From NCBI GenBank assembly GCA_946478635.1, contig CAMLCX010000081.1:1-13669 (forward strand): a stretch of DNA of 13,669 bases. Reading direction: 5' to 3'. The stretch is from an uncultured Pseudomonadota bacterium (GTDB lineage: Bacteria; Desulfobacterota_B; Binatia; UBA9968). This document shows, one piece after another, positions 1 through 7,570 of this stretch. Position 1 is the stretch's first letter. Each line of letters opens with the position of its first letter. A model generated the notes under the pieces. That model made no database searches and had not been told where the DNA came from. It worked only from the letters and a program-made list of their open reading frames with translations. The translations under genes were made by a program, and so were the position numbers.

Positions 1-12
1 GGCGTGAGGTAA

Positions 13-33
13 GGGCGGGTTTCAAACCCGCCC
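13..33. repeat. Near-perfect palindrome in intergenic DNA
   Basis: GGGCGGGTTT at 13-22 and its exact reverse complement at 24-33 are separated by one base, so the arms form a near-continuous palindrome just 3' of the minus-strand MFS gene. It could act as a bidirectional terminator-like hairpin, but there is no T-tract on the gene's side. Short GC palindromes of this form are often dispersed in genomes of uncultivated soil bacteria; that comparison is from memory. Confidence 0.7.
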
Positions 34-38
34 CTACA

Positions 39-63
39 CTTCGTGCTCTTCGTGTTCTTCGTG
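39..63. repeat. Short tandem repeat, CTTCGTGnn x3
   Basis: CTTCGTG occurs at 39-45, 48-54 and 57-63, an exact 9-nt period. It lies between the palindrome and the stop codon of the MFS gene and is unlikely to be coding. A different 9-nt-period repeat lies at 5341-5376. Confidence 0.6.
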
Positions 64-83
64 GTGAAACTTCTTCTCATTTC

Positions 84-1244
84 CTAGCGTTCTTTCCAGC
101 TCAGCCAAAGACCGATGAGCGCGACGACCGCGGTTGTTAGATACATGATCGAAAAATCCTGGTCCACCAGATCGAGCAACACGCCGAGCGTAAGAGAACC
201 GATACCAATGCCGAGATCATAAAACAATTGAAATTGTGCCAGCGACTGACCGCGCCGGTCGGCTGCGCTTTGATCGACCGCTACGGTCGTGAGCGCCGGT
301 TGCGCGGCGCCGGTGCCGAAGCCGCCGACGATCGCCGCCGCCATGAGCCAGCCGGGAGAGGTCGCCATCGCCAGGACTAGAATACCGGCGATATTCAAAA
401 TCAACCCCGGGAGAATAACGGCGCGCCGACTGATGCGATCGGATAACGGTCCGGCTATTGGACGGCTGAGCAGGATGCAGGCGGCGTAGACGCCAAACCA
501 AATGCCGGGATTGGTGAGGCCGAGCTTCAAGGCGTGGATCGGTAGAAATGTCAGAATACCGCCGTGGCCGAAGGAGAGAAACGCCACCGCGATCGCGGGA
601 TGAAAGGTTTCTTTGACCGCAATGGTGTCGAGCCAATGGGCGGACTCGCGCTTTACGGGTTGGCCCCGCGTAGGTTCCCTTACCGGCAGGGCGGCGCCAA
701 AGCTCAGCACGAGCAAGACGCCGGCGCCGAAAAATATTCCCGGATAATCGAAGCGGTAAAAGAGCGCGAAGCCGAGCACGGGGCCGAGCGCCGCGGCCAG
801 GCTGCTCGCCATGCCGGCGTAGCCCATCATATCGCCGCGCCGCGCCTGCGGCACGATATCGGCGGCGATCGTCGCGACTGCCGTAGTGGACCCCGACCAG
901 CCGAGTCCATGCAGGATGCGTCCTGGGATCATCAAGGCAATCGACGCCGCCCAGATATAGCCAAAGTTGCCGACGCCGAAGAGAGCGATGCCGTAGAGCA
1001 GAAAGGGTTTGCGGCCGATGCGGTCGATAAGCATGCCAACCGGGATGCGCATAACCGTGGCGGTGACGGTAAACACCGCCATGAACGCGCCAATGACTGT
1101 CGATGAGGCGCCGAAGGTAATGAGATAGAGCGGGATCAGCGGACGGGTGACATGGTGCGCGAGAAAAACTCCAAAGCGGCTGATCCAAATAAGAAGAAAA
1201 TCTTTTAGCCAGGTTTTCTGCGGAGACTGTGCGTGTTCGGTCAC
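84..1244 (-). CDS. MFS transporter (MFS_1, drug/metabolite exporter type)
   Basis: This is a 386-residue inner-membrane protein of usual 12-TM MFS length with hydrophobic segments throughout. The MFS motif A (GMLIDRIGRK) is at residues 70-79 between the second and third helices, and its second-half counterpart (GPLSDRISRR) is at 265-274. RRGDMMGYAG near 135-144, followed by a Gly-rich helix with LGPVLG, is typical of proton-coupled exporters of the sugar/drug efflux type. The start is GTG at 1242-1244; the Shine-Dalgarno is weak, but the N-terminus MTEHAQSPQKTW leading into the first helix looks natural. It ends with TAG and is divergent from the ThDP gene at 1553. It might export a substrate or product of the neighbouring catabolic genes (inference). 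The substrate cannot be predicted. Confidence 0.9.
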   Translation of the reverse strand: MTEHAQSPQKTWLKDFLLIWISRFGVFLAHHVTRPLIPLYLITFGASSTVIGAFMAVFTVTATVMRIPVGMLIDRIGRKPFLLYGIALFGVGNFGYIWAASIALMIPGRILHGLGWSGSTTAVATIAADIVPQARRGDMMGYAGMASSLAAALGPVLGFALFYRFDYPGIFFGAGVLLVLSFGAALPVREPTRGQPVKRESAHWLDTIAVKETFHPAIAVAFLSFGHGGILTFLPIHALKLGLTNPGIWFGVYAACILLSRPIAGPLSDRISRRAVILPGLILNIAGILVLAMATSPGWLMAAAIVGGFGTGAAQPALTTVAVDQSAADRRGQSLAQFQLFYDLGIGIGSLTLGVLLDLVDQDFSIMYLTTAVVALIGLWLSWKER

Positions 1245-1350
1245 TTGGCGCCGCGCATGAAGAGTATGAAGCGCTCATCATTGCGGCAGGACTTGAGGAA
1301 AGTCAACGTTATCACCCTCATCTTATTCTTTTTATTCTTCACCCGTCGAC

Positions 1351-1397
1351 AAATCCCCCTCTTTCCCCCTTTGCAAAGGGGGATGAAAGGGGGATTT
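1351..1397. repeat. Nested inverted repeat (CCCCC/GGGGG palindromic element)
   Basis: The outer arms AAATCCCCC (1351-1359) and GGGGGATTT (1389-1397) pair perfectly. The inner arms CCCCCTTT (1365-1372) and AAAGGGGG (1375-1382) pair perfectly around a GC loop. The element lies in the 308-bp divergent region 1245-1552. It is translated in a spurious minus-strand frame, so it should not be taken as coding. A degraded relative may lie at 6192-6268. Confidence 0.75.
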
Positions 1398-1453
1398 CCT
1401 TGCGCGCATCGCATTCGCCGACGCGGGAACTCACGAGCAATGCAAAGTTCATT

Positions 1454-1482
1454 TTGACCAGGATTTTTGGTTGAAAAATAAT
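1454..1482 (+). promoter_or_regulatory. Sigma-70-like promoter for the first ThDP gene
   Basis: TTGACC (1454-1459, 5/6 to consensus), a 17-nt spacer and AATAAT (1477-1482, 5/6) make a good housekeeping promoter about 70 nt upstream of the ATG at 1553. It predicts transcription from about 1489. A separate TTGACA at 1490-1495 has no -10 partner. Confidence 0.5.
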
Positions 1483-1552
1483 CCCGTTCTTGACAGAGTT
1501 GGGCCGGCTTGCCAAGGCTCACTTACGTTTCACTGTTAAGAAAGGAATTTTT

Positions 1553-3304
1553 ATGGCGGAGAAAACCCTGAGGAGCGTTCCGGTTTCCAGCGGCGCCGAA
1601 GCTTTTCTCGCCCAGATGAAAGAGCTCGGCTCGGTGCGCTACATGTTCGCTAACACCGGCACCGATCATGGCCCGCTCATCGAAGCGATGGCGAAAACCG
1701 CCAAAGAAGACCCGCGTGATATCCAGCCGATCGTGGTGCCGCACGAGCAGGCGGCGGTGTCGATGGCGCATGGTTATTACAATGTGACGCAAAAGCCGCA
1801 AATGGTCCTGGTCCATACGCTTCCCGGCACGGCCAACGCGCTCGGCGGCGTTATCAATGCCTCATCGTGCAACGTGCCGCTGTTTCTTGTCGCCGGGCGA
1901 ACGCCGATCACGGAGGGCGAACTGCGCGCCGGCAAGAGCCAGAACATTCACTGGCGCCAGGAGTCGCGCGATCAGGGCAACATCGTGCGCGAATTCGTCA
2001 AATGGGATTACGAAGTCCGCACCAATCAAAACCTTGCCGCAGTGGTATCGCGCGCCTACAAGATCGCCATGAGCGAGCCGCGCGGGCCCGTCTATATGAC
2101 GTTGCCGCGCGAATGGTTGTTCGAGGCGATGGAATCGACGCAGTTGTTATCGCCCGAGGCGCTGTCGCCGGCGAGCAAGATGCAGGCGGACCAGGCGTCG
2201 CTGGAAAAAGCCGCGGACTGGCTGATCGCCTCGGACAGCCCGTTGATCGTCACCAAATATCTCGGACGCAATCCCGAAGCGGTGGAGTATCTTATCGAGC
2301 TGGCCGAATTATTGGCGATCCCGGTGGTGCAGCAATTGAGCTACGTCAACTTTCCCACGGACCATCCGCTCAATCTCGGCACGCAACCCACCAAATACGT
2401 GCGCGCTTCCGATGTGCTTTTCTTCATCGATACCGACGTGCCCTGGGAGCCGCCCAGTCGAAATGTGCTGCGCGACGGCGTGAAGATCATTCACCTGGAG
2501 CGTGACCCGATGTTTACGGCGATTCCGGGATGGGGTTTCCCCGCCGATCTGCCGGTGACGGGCTGCTCGGAAGTGTCGCTGCCGGTTCTGACATCGATTA
2601 TCAAAGCGAAGCTCGCGGCGGGCTCTGCGATAAAAAACAAAATCGAAGAGCGGCGCAAGAAAACCGAAGCCGAGCACCTCGAAGTGATCCGCGAGATGGA
2701 TGCGAGCGTCGAGGCGGTCAAGAACCAGAATCCGATCCATCCGGCCTGGCTGTCGAAATGTATCGGCGACGCCATGGACGACAAAACCATCATCGCCAAC
2801 GAGACCATCACGTCAAAACTGGCCGAAGTCATTCACTTGAACCGCCCCGGCTCGATGTTCAACACGCCGCTCGCGGGCCATCTCGGCTGGGGATTGGGCG
2901 CGGCCATCGGCATGAAGCTCGGTGCGCCGGATGCGACGGTGATCGCCGCCGAGGGCGACGGCTCGTACATGTTCTGCGCGCCCACCGCCTGTCATTTCAC
3001 GGCGCAAAAATATCGCATTCCATTTTTGACCGTGATCTACAACAACCAGGTTTGGAACGCGAGCTTGAACGCGGCGCGCGGTTTGTATCCCGACGGCGTG
3101 GCGGCGCAGACGCGCAACTTTCCAGGCACGGATTTGAGCCCGTCGCCCAACTTCGAAATGACGGCACAGGCTTGCGGCGCCTATGCCGCGCGCGTGGAGG
3201 AGCCGGGCGAGGTGCCCGACGCCCTGGCCAAAGCATTGAAAGTCGTCAAGGAGGAAAGGCGCCAAGCGCTGCTGAATGTGGTTTGCAAGAATCCGTTGGG
3301 ATAG
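1553..3304 (+). CDS. ThDP-dependent enzyme, acetolactate synthase large-subunit-like (paralog 1)
   Basis: This 583-residue protein has the length and three-domain layout of the acetolactate synthase/benzoylformate decarboxylase superfamily. The N-terminal Pyr domain carries the catalytic Glu65 in PHEQAAVSMAHGY, which activates the cofactor. A central domain (about 200-345) includes GRNPEAVE at 238-245. The C-terminal PP domain has GDGS at 468-471 followed by NN at 497-498, the Mg-diphosphate motif. The ATG at 1553 is chosen because AAGGA (1542-1546) sits 6 nt upstream; an upstream TTG at 1490 in the same frame has no ribosome site. The product is probably cytoplasmic. Its neighbour at 3544 is a clear paralog. 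It could be a 2-keto acid decarboxylase or carboligase, but the substrate is unknown. It ends with TAG before a strong hairpin. Confidence 0.9.
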   Translation: MAEKTLRSVPVSSGAEAFLAQMKELGSVRYMFANTGTDHGPLIEAMAKTAKEDPRDIQPIVVPHEQAAVSMAHGYYNVTQKPQMVLVHTLPGTANALGGVINASSCNVPLFLVAGRTPITEGELRAGKSQNIHWRQESRDQGNIVREFVKWDYEVRTNQNLAAVVSRAYKIAMSEPRGPVYMTLPREWLFEAMESTQLLSPEALSPASKMQADQASLEKAADWLIASDSPLIVTKYLGRNPEAVEYLIELAELLAIPVVQQLSYVNFPTDHPLNLGTQPTKYVRASDVLFFIDTDVPWEPPSRNVLRDGVKIIHLERDPMFTAIPGWGFPADLPVTGCSEVSLPVLTSIIKAKLAAGSAIKNKIEERRKKTEAEHLEVIREMDASVEAVKNQNPIHPAWLSKCIGDAMDDKTIIANETITSKLAEVIHLNRPGSMFNTPLAGHLGWGLGAAIGMKLGAPDATVIAAEGDGSYMFCAPTACHFTAQKYRIPFLTVIYNNQVWNASLNAARGLYPDGVAAQTRNFPGTDLSPSPNFEMTAQACGAYAARVEEPGEVPDALAKALKVVKEERRQALLNVVCKNPLG

Positions 3305-3325
3305 GGGGGTTGGAGTGGTGGGTGG

Positions 3326-3384
3326 ACTCTCCCCCACCTTCATCCTCCCCCGCGACGCGGGGGAGGAAAGAGGAGGGGGAGAGT
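3326..3384. terminator. Large nested hairpin downstream of ThDP gene 1
   Basis: The outer arms ACTCTCCCCC (3326-3335) and GGGGGAGAGT (3375-3384) and the inner arms TCCTCCCCCGCG (3343-3354) and CGCGGGGGAGGA (3356-3367) are all perfect matches. The structure begins 21 nt after the stop codon. No T-tract follows, so it may be a dispersed palindromic repeat rather than a true intrinsic terminator, although such a stem would probably stall or protect mRNA 3' ends. Confidence 0.6.
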
Positions 3385-3414
3385 TAGCCACAAACAAAAG
3401 AAATAAAAACTACT

Positions 3415-3499
3415 CACCGCAGAGGCACGGAGTTCGCAGAGTTCGGATTTTTTAAAAGTTTTTCTCGGCGTACTCAGCGTCTCCGCGGTGAATTTTTTT
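3415..3499 (+). repeat. Imperfect inverted repeat (CACCGCnGAG family) with T-tract
   Basis: The segment at 3415-3432 and the reverse complement of 3473-3490 agree at 14 of 18 positions, with CACCGC/GCGGTG at the ends. The second arm is followed by AATTTTTTT (3491-3499), so on the plus strand it resembles a long-loop terminator. Together with the hairpin at 3326 it fills the 239-bp gap between the two ThDP genes and makes cotranscription less likely. Confidence 0.5.
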
Positions 3500-3543
3500 C
3501 CGGTCCGACACAATCAGGTTAAACCCGAAGGGAGTTTTCAATC

Positions 3544-5328
3544 ATGGCTGATGCAATTTCTCACGATGCGCGCTGGAGCGAGTATCCGGGCGAGGATTGG
3601 TCCGACGCGCTGGTGCAGTCGATGAAGCTCGGCGGCATCGATCATTTGTTTTTTGTTTCTGGTTCGGAGATCGCTTTTTGGCAGGAGAGCATCGCCAAAG
3701 CCAATGAAAGAGGCTGGCCGGCGCCGAAATTGATTACCGTGACGCATGAAGCCGTGGCGCTCAATGCCGCCCTCGGCACGGCGATGGTGCGCAATCAACC
3801 GGCGGCGACCGCGGTGCACGTCGACGTCGGCACGCTCAACTACGGCGGCGCGATTCACACGGCATGGCGCGGAAATTATCCGGTGCTGATCACGGCCGGC
3901 ACCGGGCCGCGCGCCTATCCCGGCTCGATGATCGGCGCGCGTAACAGCCCGGTTCAGTGGGTGCAGGAACCGCGCGATCAAGGCGGCATCGTCCGGCAAT
4001 ATACCAAAGTCGATCACCGCCTGGAGCATCAGGACAATCCGGGAATGATGATCAGCCGGCTCCTGCAGATCGCGATGAGCGAGCCCAAGGGACCGGCCTA
4101 TCTGACCGTGCCGCGCGAAACCGCCATGCTGAAGCTGCCGGGCAAAACATACTTTCCGACGCGCGACGAGCTTGGCATCGCGCGGCCGGCGTGGCCCGAT
4201 CCCAGCGATGCTAAACGCGCTGCGCAATGGCTCATCGAAGCGCGCAATCCCGGCATTTACTCGGCGACCGCGGGCCGCAACCCCGAGGCCGTCGAGGAAG
4301 TGGTTCGGCTGGCCGAGCTGCTGGCGCTGCCGGTGCTCGACATGGACCGCTTGAATCGACTGAATTTTCCGACGACCCACGCGCTTTACGGCACCGGGCC
4401 GGAGATCCGGGATGCCGATGCCCTGCTTATGCTCGAACCTCTGGTGCCCTACATCACGCCGACCGCGGCGCCGAAACCGGGCAGCAAAATAGTCTGGGTC
4501 GATAGCGATCCGGTGTTGTCGAACTACAAAACCATGGAGTTCCAGGCGGATCTCTGGTTGCCTGTGACAGTGGCCGCTGCGGCGAGAGCCATCTATGAGG
4601 CGGCGACGGCGCTTTTGTCCAAAAGCGACCTGAGCCGCATTGCCGAGCGCCGCGAGCGGCTCGAAGCGCGCAAGCGCGAGCTTGCTGCCGAAAACGAACG
4701 CCTGGGGCAGGAGTCGGGTCGACGCCGTCCCATGCACCCTCGCTGGGTAGGCTATCAGCTCGGAAAAATTCTCGAGCCCGGCGCGATCGTGCTCGACGAC
4801 GCCATCAGCAACTCCGATTACGTTTGCGCGCATCATGGCCGATCGGAAGCCGGAACTTACTTCGCCAGCGGCGGTTCTTCCGGCGGCTGGGGCGCCGGCG
4901 CCGCGTTCGGCGCCAAACTGGCGGCGCCCGATCGCGACGTCATTCTCGCCACCGGCGACGGCTATTTCATGTTCGGCACGCCGATGCCGGCGCTGTGGTC
5001 GGCGGCGCACTACAAGGCGCCGTTCTTGAGCGTGGTCTTCGTCAACCGGTCGTACACGACAGGCACGAATGGACTCAAGCGCACCTATCCCCACGGCGTC
5101 GCCGTGCGCACCGAAAACTATGAAGGCGGAATTTTCGATCCGCCGCCGGATTTCGCCAGACTCGCCGAGTCGGCCAACTGCTACGGCGAGACCGTGAAGG
5201 AGCCCGAGGAAGTCGGGCCTGCGCTCAAGCGCGGTCTGGAGCAGGTGCGCAAAGGAACGCCGGCGCTGGTGGCGGCGTATTTGCCGACCCTGGTGGAAGA
5301 GATGAGTTTTGCGCAGCGGAAAATGTAA
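3544..5328 (+). CDS. ThDP-dependent enzyme, acetolactate synthase-like (paralog 2)
   Basis: This 594-residue protein is related to the preceding gene. Both share QE.RDQG, AMSEP.GP.Y.T.PRE and GRNPEAVE in the same order. The catalytic Glu69 is in THEAVALNAALG. The central domain holds GRNPEAVE at 244-251 and an Arg/Glu-rich helix at about 364-390. The PP domain has GDGYFMF at 471-477 and Asn501 in VNRSY, where paralog 1 has Asn-Asn. The region around 436-450 is Gly/Ser-rich. The start ATG has AAGGGAG (3528-3534) 9 nt upstream. It is probably a cytoplasmic decarboxylase or carboligase on a 2-oxo acid. The divergence suggests a different substrate or a hetero-oligomer with paralog 1 (inference). 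The long open frame on its complement is a shadow produced by GC-rich codons. Confidence 0.9.
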   Translation: MADAISHDARWSEYPGEDWSDALVQSMKLGGIDHLFFVSGSEIAFWQESIAKANERGWPAPKLITVTHEAVALNAALGTAMVRNQPAATAVHVDVGTLNYGGAIHTAWRGNYPVLITAGTGPRAYPGSMIGARNSPVQWVQEPRDQGGIVRQYTKVDHRLEHQDNPGMMISRLLQIAMSEPKGPAYLTVPRETAMLKLPGKTYFPTRDELGIARPAWPDPSDAKRAAQWLIEARNPGIYSATAGRNPEAVEEVVRLAELLALPVLDMDRLNRLNFPTTHALYGTGPEIRDADALLMLEPLVPYITPTAAPKPGSKIVWVDSDPVLSNYKTMEFQADLWLPVTVAAAARAIYEAATALLSKSDLSRIAERRERLEARKRELAAENERLGQESGRRRPMHPRWVGYQLGKILEPGAIVLDDAISNSDYVCAHHGRSEAGTYFASGGSSGGWGAGAAFGAKLAAPDRDVILATGDGYFMFGTPMPALWSAAHYKAPFLSVVFVNRSYTTGTNGLKRTYPHGVAVRTENYEGGIFDPPPDFARLAESANCYGETVKEPEEVGPALKRGLEQVRKGTPALVAAYLPTLVEEMSFAQRKM

Positions 5329-5340
5329 GAATTCGGGGAG

Positions 5341-5376
5341 GTTCAAAAAGTTCAAGACGTTCAAATCGTTCAAGCC
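5341..5376. repeat. Short tandem repeat, GTTCAAnnn x4
   Basis: GTTCAA recurs at 5341, 5350, 5359 and 5368, an exact 9-nt period with variable third triplets. It lies just after the stop of ThDP paralog 2. The repeats are contiguous and have no spacers, so this is not a CRISPR. The rest of 5329-5452 shows only the ribosome site of the next gene. Confidence 0.7.
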
Positions 5377-5452
5377 GTTTTCGGAGTGCAAAAGACAAGG
5401 TTTCAGATAGGCGGACGAAATTCTCGGCGAACATTGGAGTGATGAGGCACTT

Positions 5453-6163
5453 ATGCAAACGCATCGCGAGCAGATTGTTGTTGACGATGGCCCGATGAAT
5501 CTGGTCATTGCCCGGCCGGATGGCGATAAACCGCTGCCGGCGGTTGTGGTGATCCAGCATCAATACGGCGTGGACAAATTCATGGAGGAGATGACTGACC
5601 GCTTCGCGCGCGACGGATTCTTCGCCGTGTGCCCGGATCTCTATCATCGCGACGGCCCGGATTGTAAGGATGACGGGCCCACGCGGCGCGGCCGCGCGCG
5701 CGACGTGAACATCATCAAGGACGTCGGCGCGACGGTGGATTATTTGAGGCGGAGCAGATTCGTCGACAGTGGCCGGGTCGGCATCCTCGGATTCTGCATG
5801 GGCGGGCGGGTGGCTTACTTGATGGCCGCTGCCAGCAGGGACTTCAAAGCCGCGATCACCTGGTACGGCGGCAGCTGTTTCCGCCAGTGGGGCGAAGGCC
5901 CGACGCCGTTCGAGCGCACCGCGCAGATCAGCTGCCCGATCCAGGGCCATTTTGGCGAGACCGATCAGAATCCAACGTTGGAGGATATGGCGAAGCTCGA
6001 CGCCGAACTCACCAAATACGACAAGCCCCACGACTTCTACGTCTATAAAAACACCGGGCACTCGTTTATGGATCCGCACCATCCGGAGAGATATGTCGCC
6101 GAGTCCGATCGCGTGTCGTGGCAGCGTGGTATGGAATTTTTAAAGAAGCATCTGGCGGTTTGA
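5453..6163 (+). CDS. Dienelactone hydrolase family alpha/beta hydrolase
   Basis: At 236 residues this is the usual dienelactone hydrolase length, single-domain and without a signal peptide, so cytoplasmic. The nucleophile is Cys115 in GFCMGG, Asp171 sits in GETDQNP and His203 in TGHSFMD, giving the Cys-Asp-His triad at spacings close to Pseudomonas ClcD. Conserved IQHQYGV (34-40) and CPDLYHRDG (60-68) agree with the family. Known members hydrolyse dienelactone to maleylacetate in chloroaromatic breakdown, but many relatives act on other lactones or esters. The ATG at 5453 has GAGG 5 nt upstream. It lies 124 bp after a ThDP enzyme and before a MetE-like protein, consistent with a degradative cluster. 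It ends with TGA, so TGA is a working stop in this genome. Confidence 0.92.
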   Translation: MQTHREQIVVDDGPMNLVIARPDGDKPLPAVVVIQHQYGVDKFMEEMTDRFARDGFFAVCPDLYHRDGPDCKDDGPTRRGRARDVNIIKDVGATVDYLRRSRFVDSGRVGILGFCMGGRVAYLMAAASRDFKAAITWYGGSCFRQWGEGPTPFERTAQISCPIQGHFGETDQNPTLEDMAKLDAELTKYDKPHDFYVYKNTGHSFMDPHHPERYVAESDRVSWQRGMEFLKKHLAV

Positions 6164-6180
6164 TAGAAGACTGTGCCCCG

Positions 6181-6268
6181 GAACGCGTTCGCCCCTTTGA
6201 TAAAGAGGGGATCTTTCTCTGCAGGATTCTCACCCGTCTTTGGAAAAGGGGAAGGGGAGATTTTCCGA
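6181..6268. repeat. Palindrome and degenerate inverted-repeat remnants
   Basis: GAACGCGTTC at 6181-6190 is a perfect palindrome 17 nt after the hydrolase stop. It is followed by a CCCCTTT/AAAGAGGGG hairpin (6192-6210). A GGAAAAGGGGAAGGGGAGAT segment (6242-6261) looks like a decayed half of the element seen at 1351-1397. These fill most of the 168-bp gap before the MetE-like gene and may terminate the hydrolase transcript. Confidence 0.45.
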
Positions 6269-6331
6269 AAGCGTCATGCGACAATTATTTGGCCAACTTC
6301 TGGACCGTAACGGCAGAAAAGGGGAATAGTT

Positions 6332-7456
6332 ATGGCTGACCAAAAAAAGGCGCCGTTTCGCGCCAATCATGTAGGTAGCCTGTTAAGGCCGCCCGAACTG
6401 CTGCAGGCGAGAGACAAGCATGCGAAGGGTGAAATTTCAGCCGCTCAACTGAGAGCGTTCGAAGATCTCGCGATTCGCGATGCCGTAAAGATGCAAGAAG
6501 ACGTCGGCATGCAGGGCATCACCGACGGCGAATTTCGCCGAACTCTCTGGCACGCGGACTTCTTGAGCCAATTCCAAGGCATTAAAGTCGTCGAAGGATT
6601 GTTGCCGGACTCGGCCAAACATTTTCAGAACCCCGACTCGGATGTGCAGCGCTCGCCGACCCAATTCGTCGTGACGGGAAAATTGGGACATCCCCGCGGC
6701 ATCGAGACGGAGAATTTCAAGTTCCTAGCGTCGGTGACAAAGCAGACGCCGAAGCAGTGCATTCCGTCGCCGTCCTTGGTTCATTTCCGCACGGGCCGCG
6801 CCGGAGTCGACAAGACCGCGTATCCCGATATGCAAGAGTTCTTTACTGACTTGGCCCGCGTCTATCGCGAAGAGATTGCTGAGCTTGCCGCTGCTGGTTG
6901 CACGTATCTGGAAATCGACGACGTGAACTTCGCCTATCTTTGCGATCCCAAAATGCGCGAAGGCGCCAAGAAAATCGGCGAGGATCCCGACAAGCTGCCG
7001 TTGGTATACGCCGACCTGATCAATGAGTGCATTAAAGACCGTCCGGCAAACATGTCGGTCTGCACGCATCTATGCCGCGGCAACTTTCGCAGCTCCTGGG
7101 TTGCCGAAGGTGGTTATGATCCTGTGGCCGAAGTCCTATTCAACGCGCTCCAGGTGGACGGCTACTTTTTGGAATTCGACACACCGCGCGCCGGCAACTT
7201 CGCACCGCTGCGCTACTTACCCAAAGGGAAAAAGCTAATCCTGGGATTAGTATCGACAAAGACCGGCGAACTGGAAAAGCCGGACGATCTCAAGCGGCGC
7301 ATCGATGAGGCGAGCAAGCTGGTGCCGTTGGATCAGCTCGGCATCAGCCCGCAGTGCGGATTTTCCAGCACGGTGTTGGGCAACAAGTTGACCATCGCAG
7401 ATCAGATCGCGAAATTGAAACTGGTTGTCGATGTGGCGCGCGATGTGTGGCGGTAA
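6332..7456 (+). CDS. Cobalamin-independent methionine synthase-like protein (MetE C-terminal domain family)
   Basis: This 374-residue stand-alone protein matches the zinc-bearing catalytic barrel of MetE without the large N-terminal half. It opens with FRANHVGSLLRP, typical of short MetE-like proteins. The zinc site is visible: His246 and Cys248 in THLCRGN, Glu281 in FLEFD and Cys342 in SPQCGFSS. ITDGEFRR at 63-70 and YLEIDDVNFAYL at 192-203 lie in barrel strands. MetE moves a methyl group from methyltetrahydrofolate to homocysteine; short homologues can act on other thiols or methyl donors, and this one's substrate is unknown. AAGGGGA (6319-6325) 6 nt upstream supports the ATG. It is the last gene of the plus-strand run with the ThDP and hydrolase genes, so a degradative or methyl-transfer role is as likely as methionine synthesis. 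Confidence 0.88.
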   Translation: MADQKKAPFRANHVGSLLRPPELLQARDKHAKGEISAAQLRAFEDLAIRDAVKMQEDVGMQGITDGEFRRTLWHADFLSQFQGIKVVEGLLPDSAKHFQNPDSDVQRSPTQFVVTGKLGHPRGIETENFKFLASVTKQTPKQCIPSPSLVHFRTGRAGVDKTAYPDMQEFFTDLARVYREEIAELAAAGCTYLEIDDVNFAYLCDPKMREGAKKIGEDPDKLPLVYADLINECIKDRPANMSVCTHLCRGNFRSSWVAEGGYDPVAEVLFNALQVDGYFLEFDTPRAGNFAPLRYLPKGKKLILGLVSTKTGELEKPDDLKRRIDEASKLVPLDQLGISPQCGFSSTVLGNKLTIADQIAKLKLVVDVARDVWR

Positions 7457-7524
7457 GCTGAATATATCGACCTTGACCGAAGATTCACAAGGGGGTTACT
7501 CTGCCCTTGAAGTAGGCACCTGCC

Positions 7525-7570
7525 ATGAAAACCATAAGCGCCAAAGAACTGAAACGCCGCACCGGTGATG
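7525..7570 (+). pseudogene. Possible truncated N-terminus of a small protein
   Basis: An ATG at 7525 begins MKTISAKELKRRTGDGE and the frame then runs straight into the GGGAACTCG minisatellite. The opening resembles the first helix of rhodanese-like proteins (I-x-A-x-E-L-K-x-R) or of Phd/YefM antitoxins, but 15 residues cannot decide. The frame stays open to 7767 only because the repeat lacks stops. Upstream, AGTAGG is a weak ribosome site. This is a weak call. Confidence 0.2.

Noticed and set aside
217..1281. 354-codon frame on the minus strand
   Set aside because: It is another frame of the MFS gene, Arg-rich and without membrane segments; the MFS frame carries both motif A copies.
1241..1522. 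93-codon minus-strand frame next to the MFS start
   Set aside because: It is a translation of the palindromic repeat at 1351-1397 and has no plausible protein features.
1490..1552. Upstream TTG start for ThDP paralog 1
   Set aside because: No ribosome site and a non-conserved extension; the ATG at 1553 has AAGGA at good spacing.
3538..5508. 656-codon open frame on the minus strand
   Set aside because: It is the antisense of ThDP paralog 2, rich in Arg/His/Ala with no domain, whereas the plus strand has clear ThDP motifs and a ribosome site.
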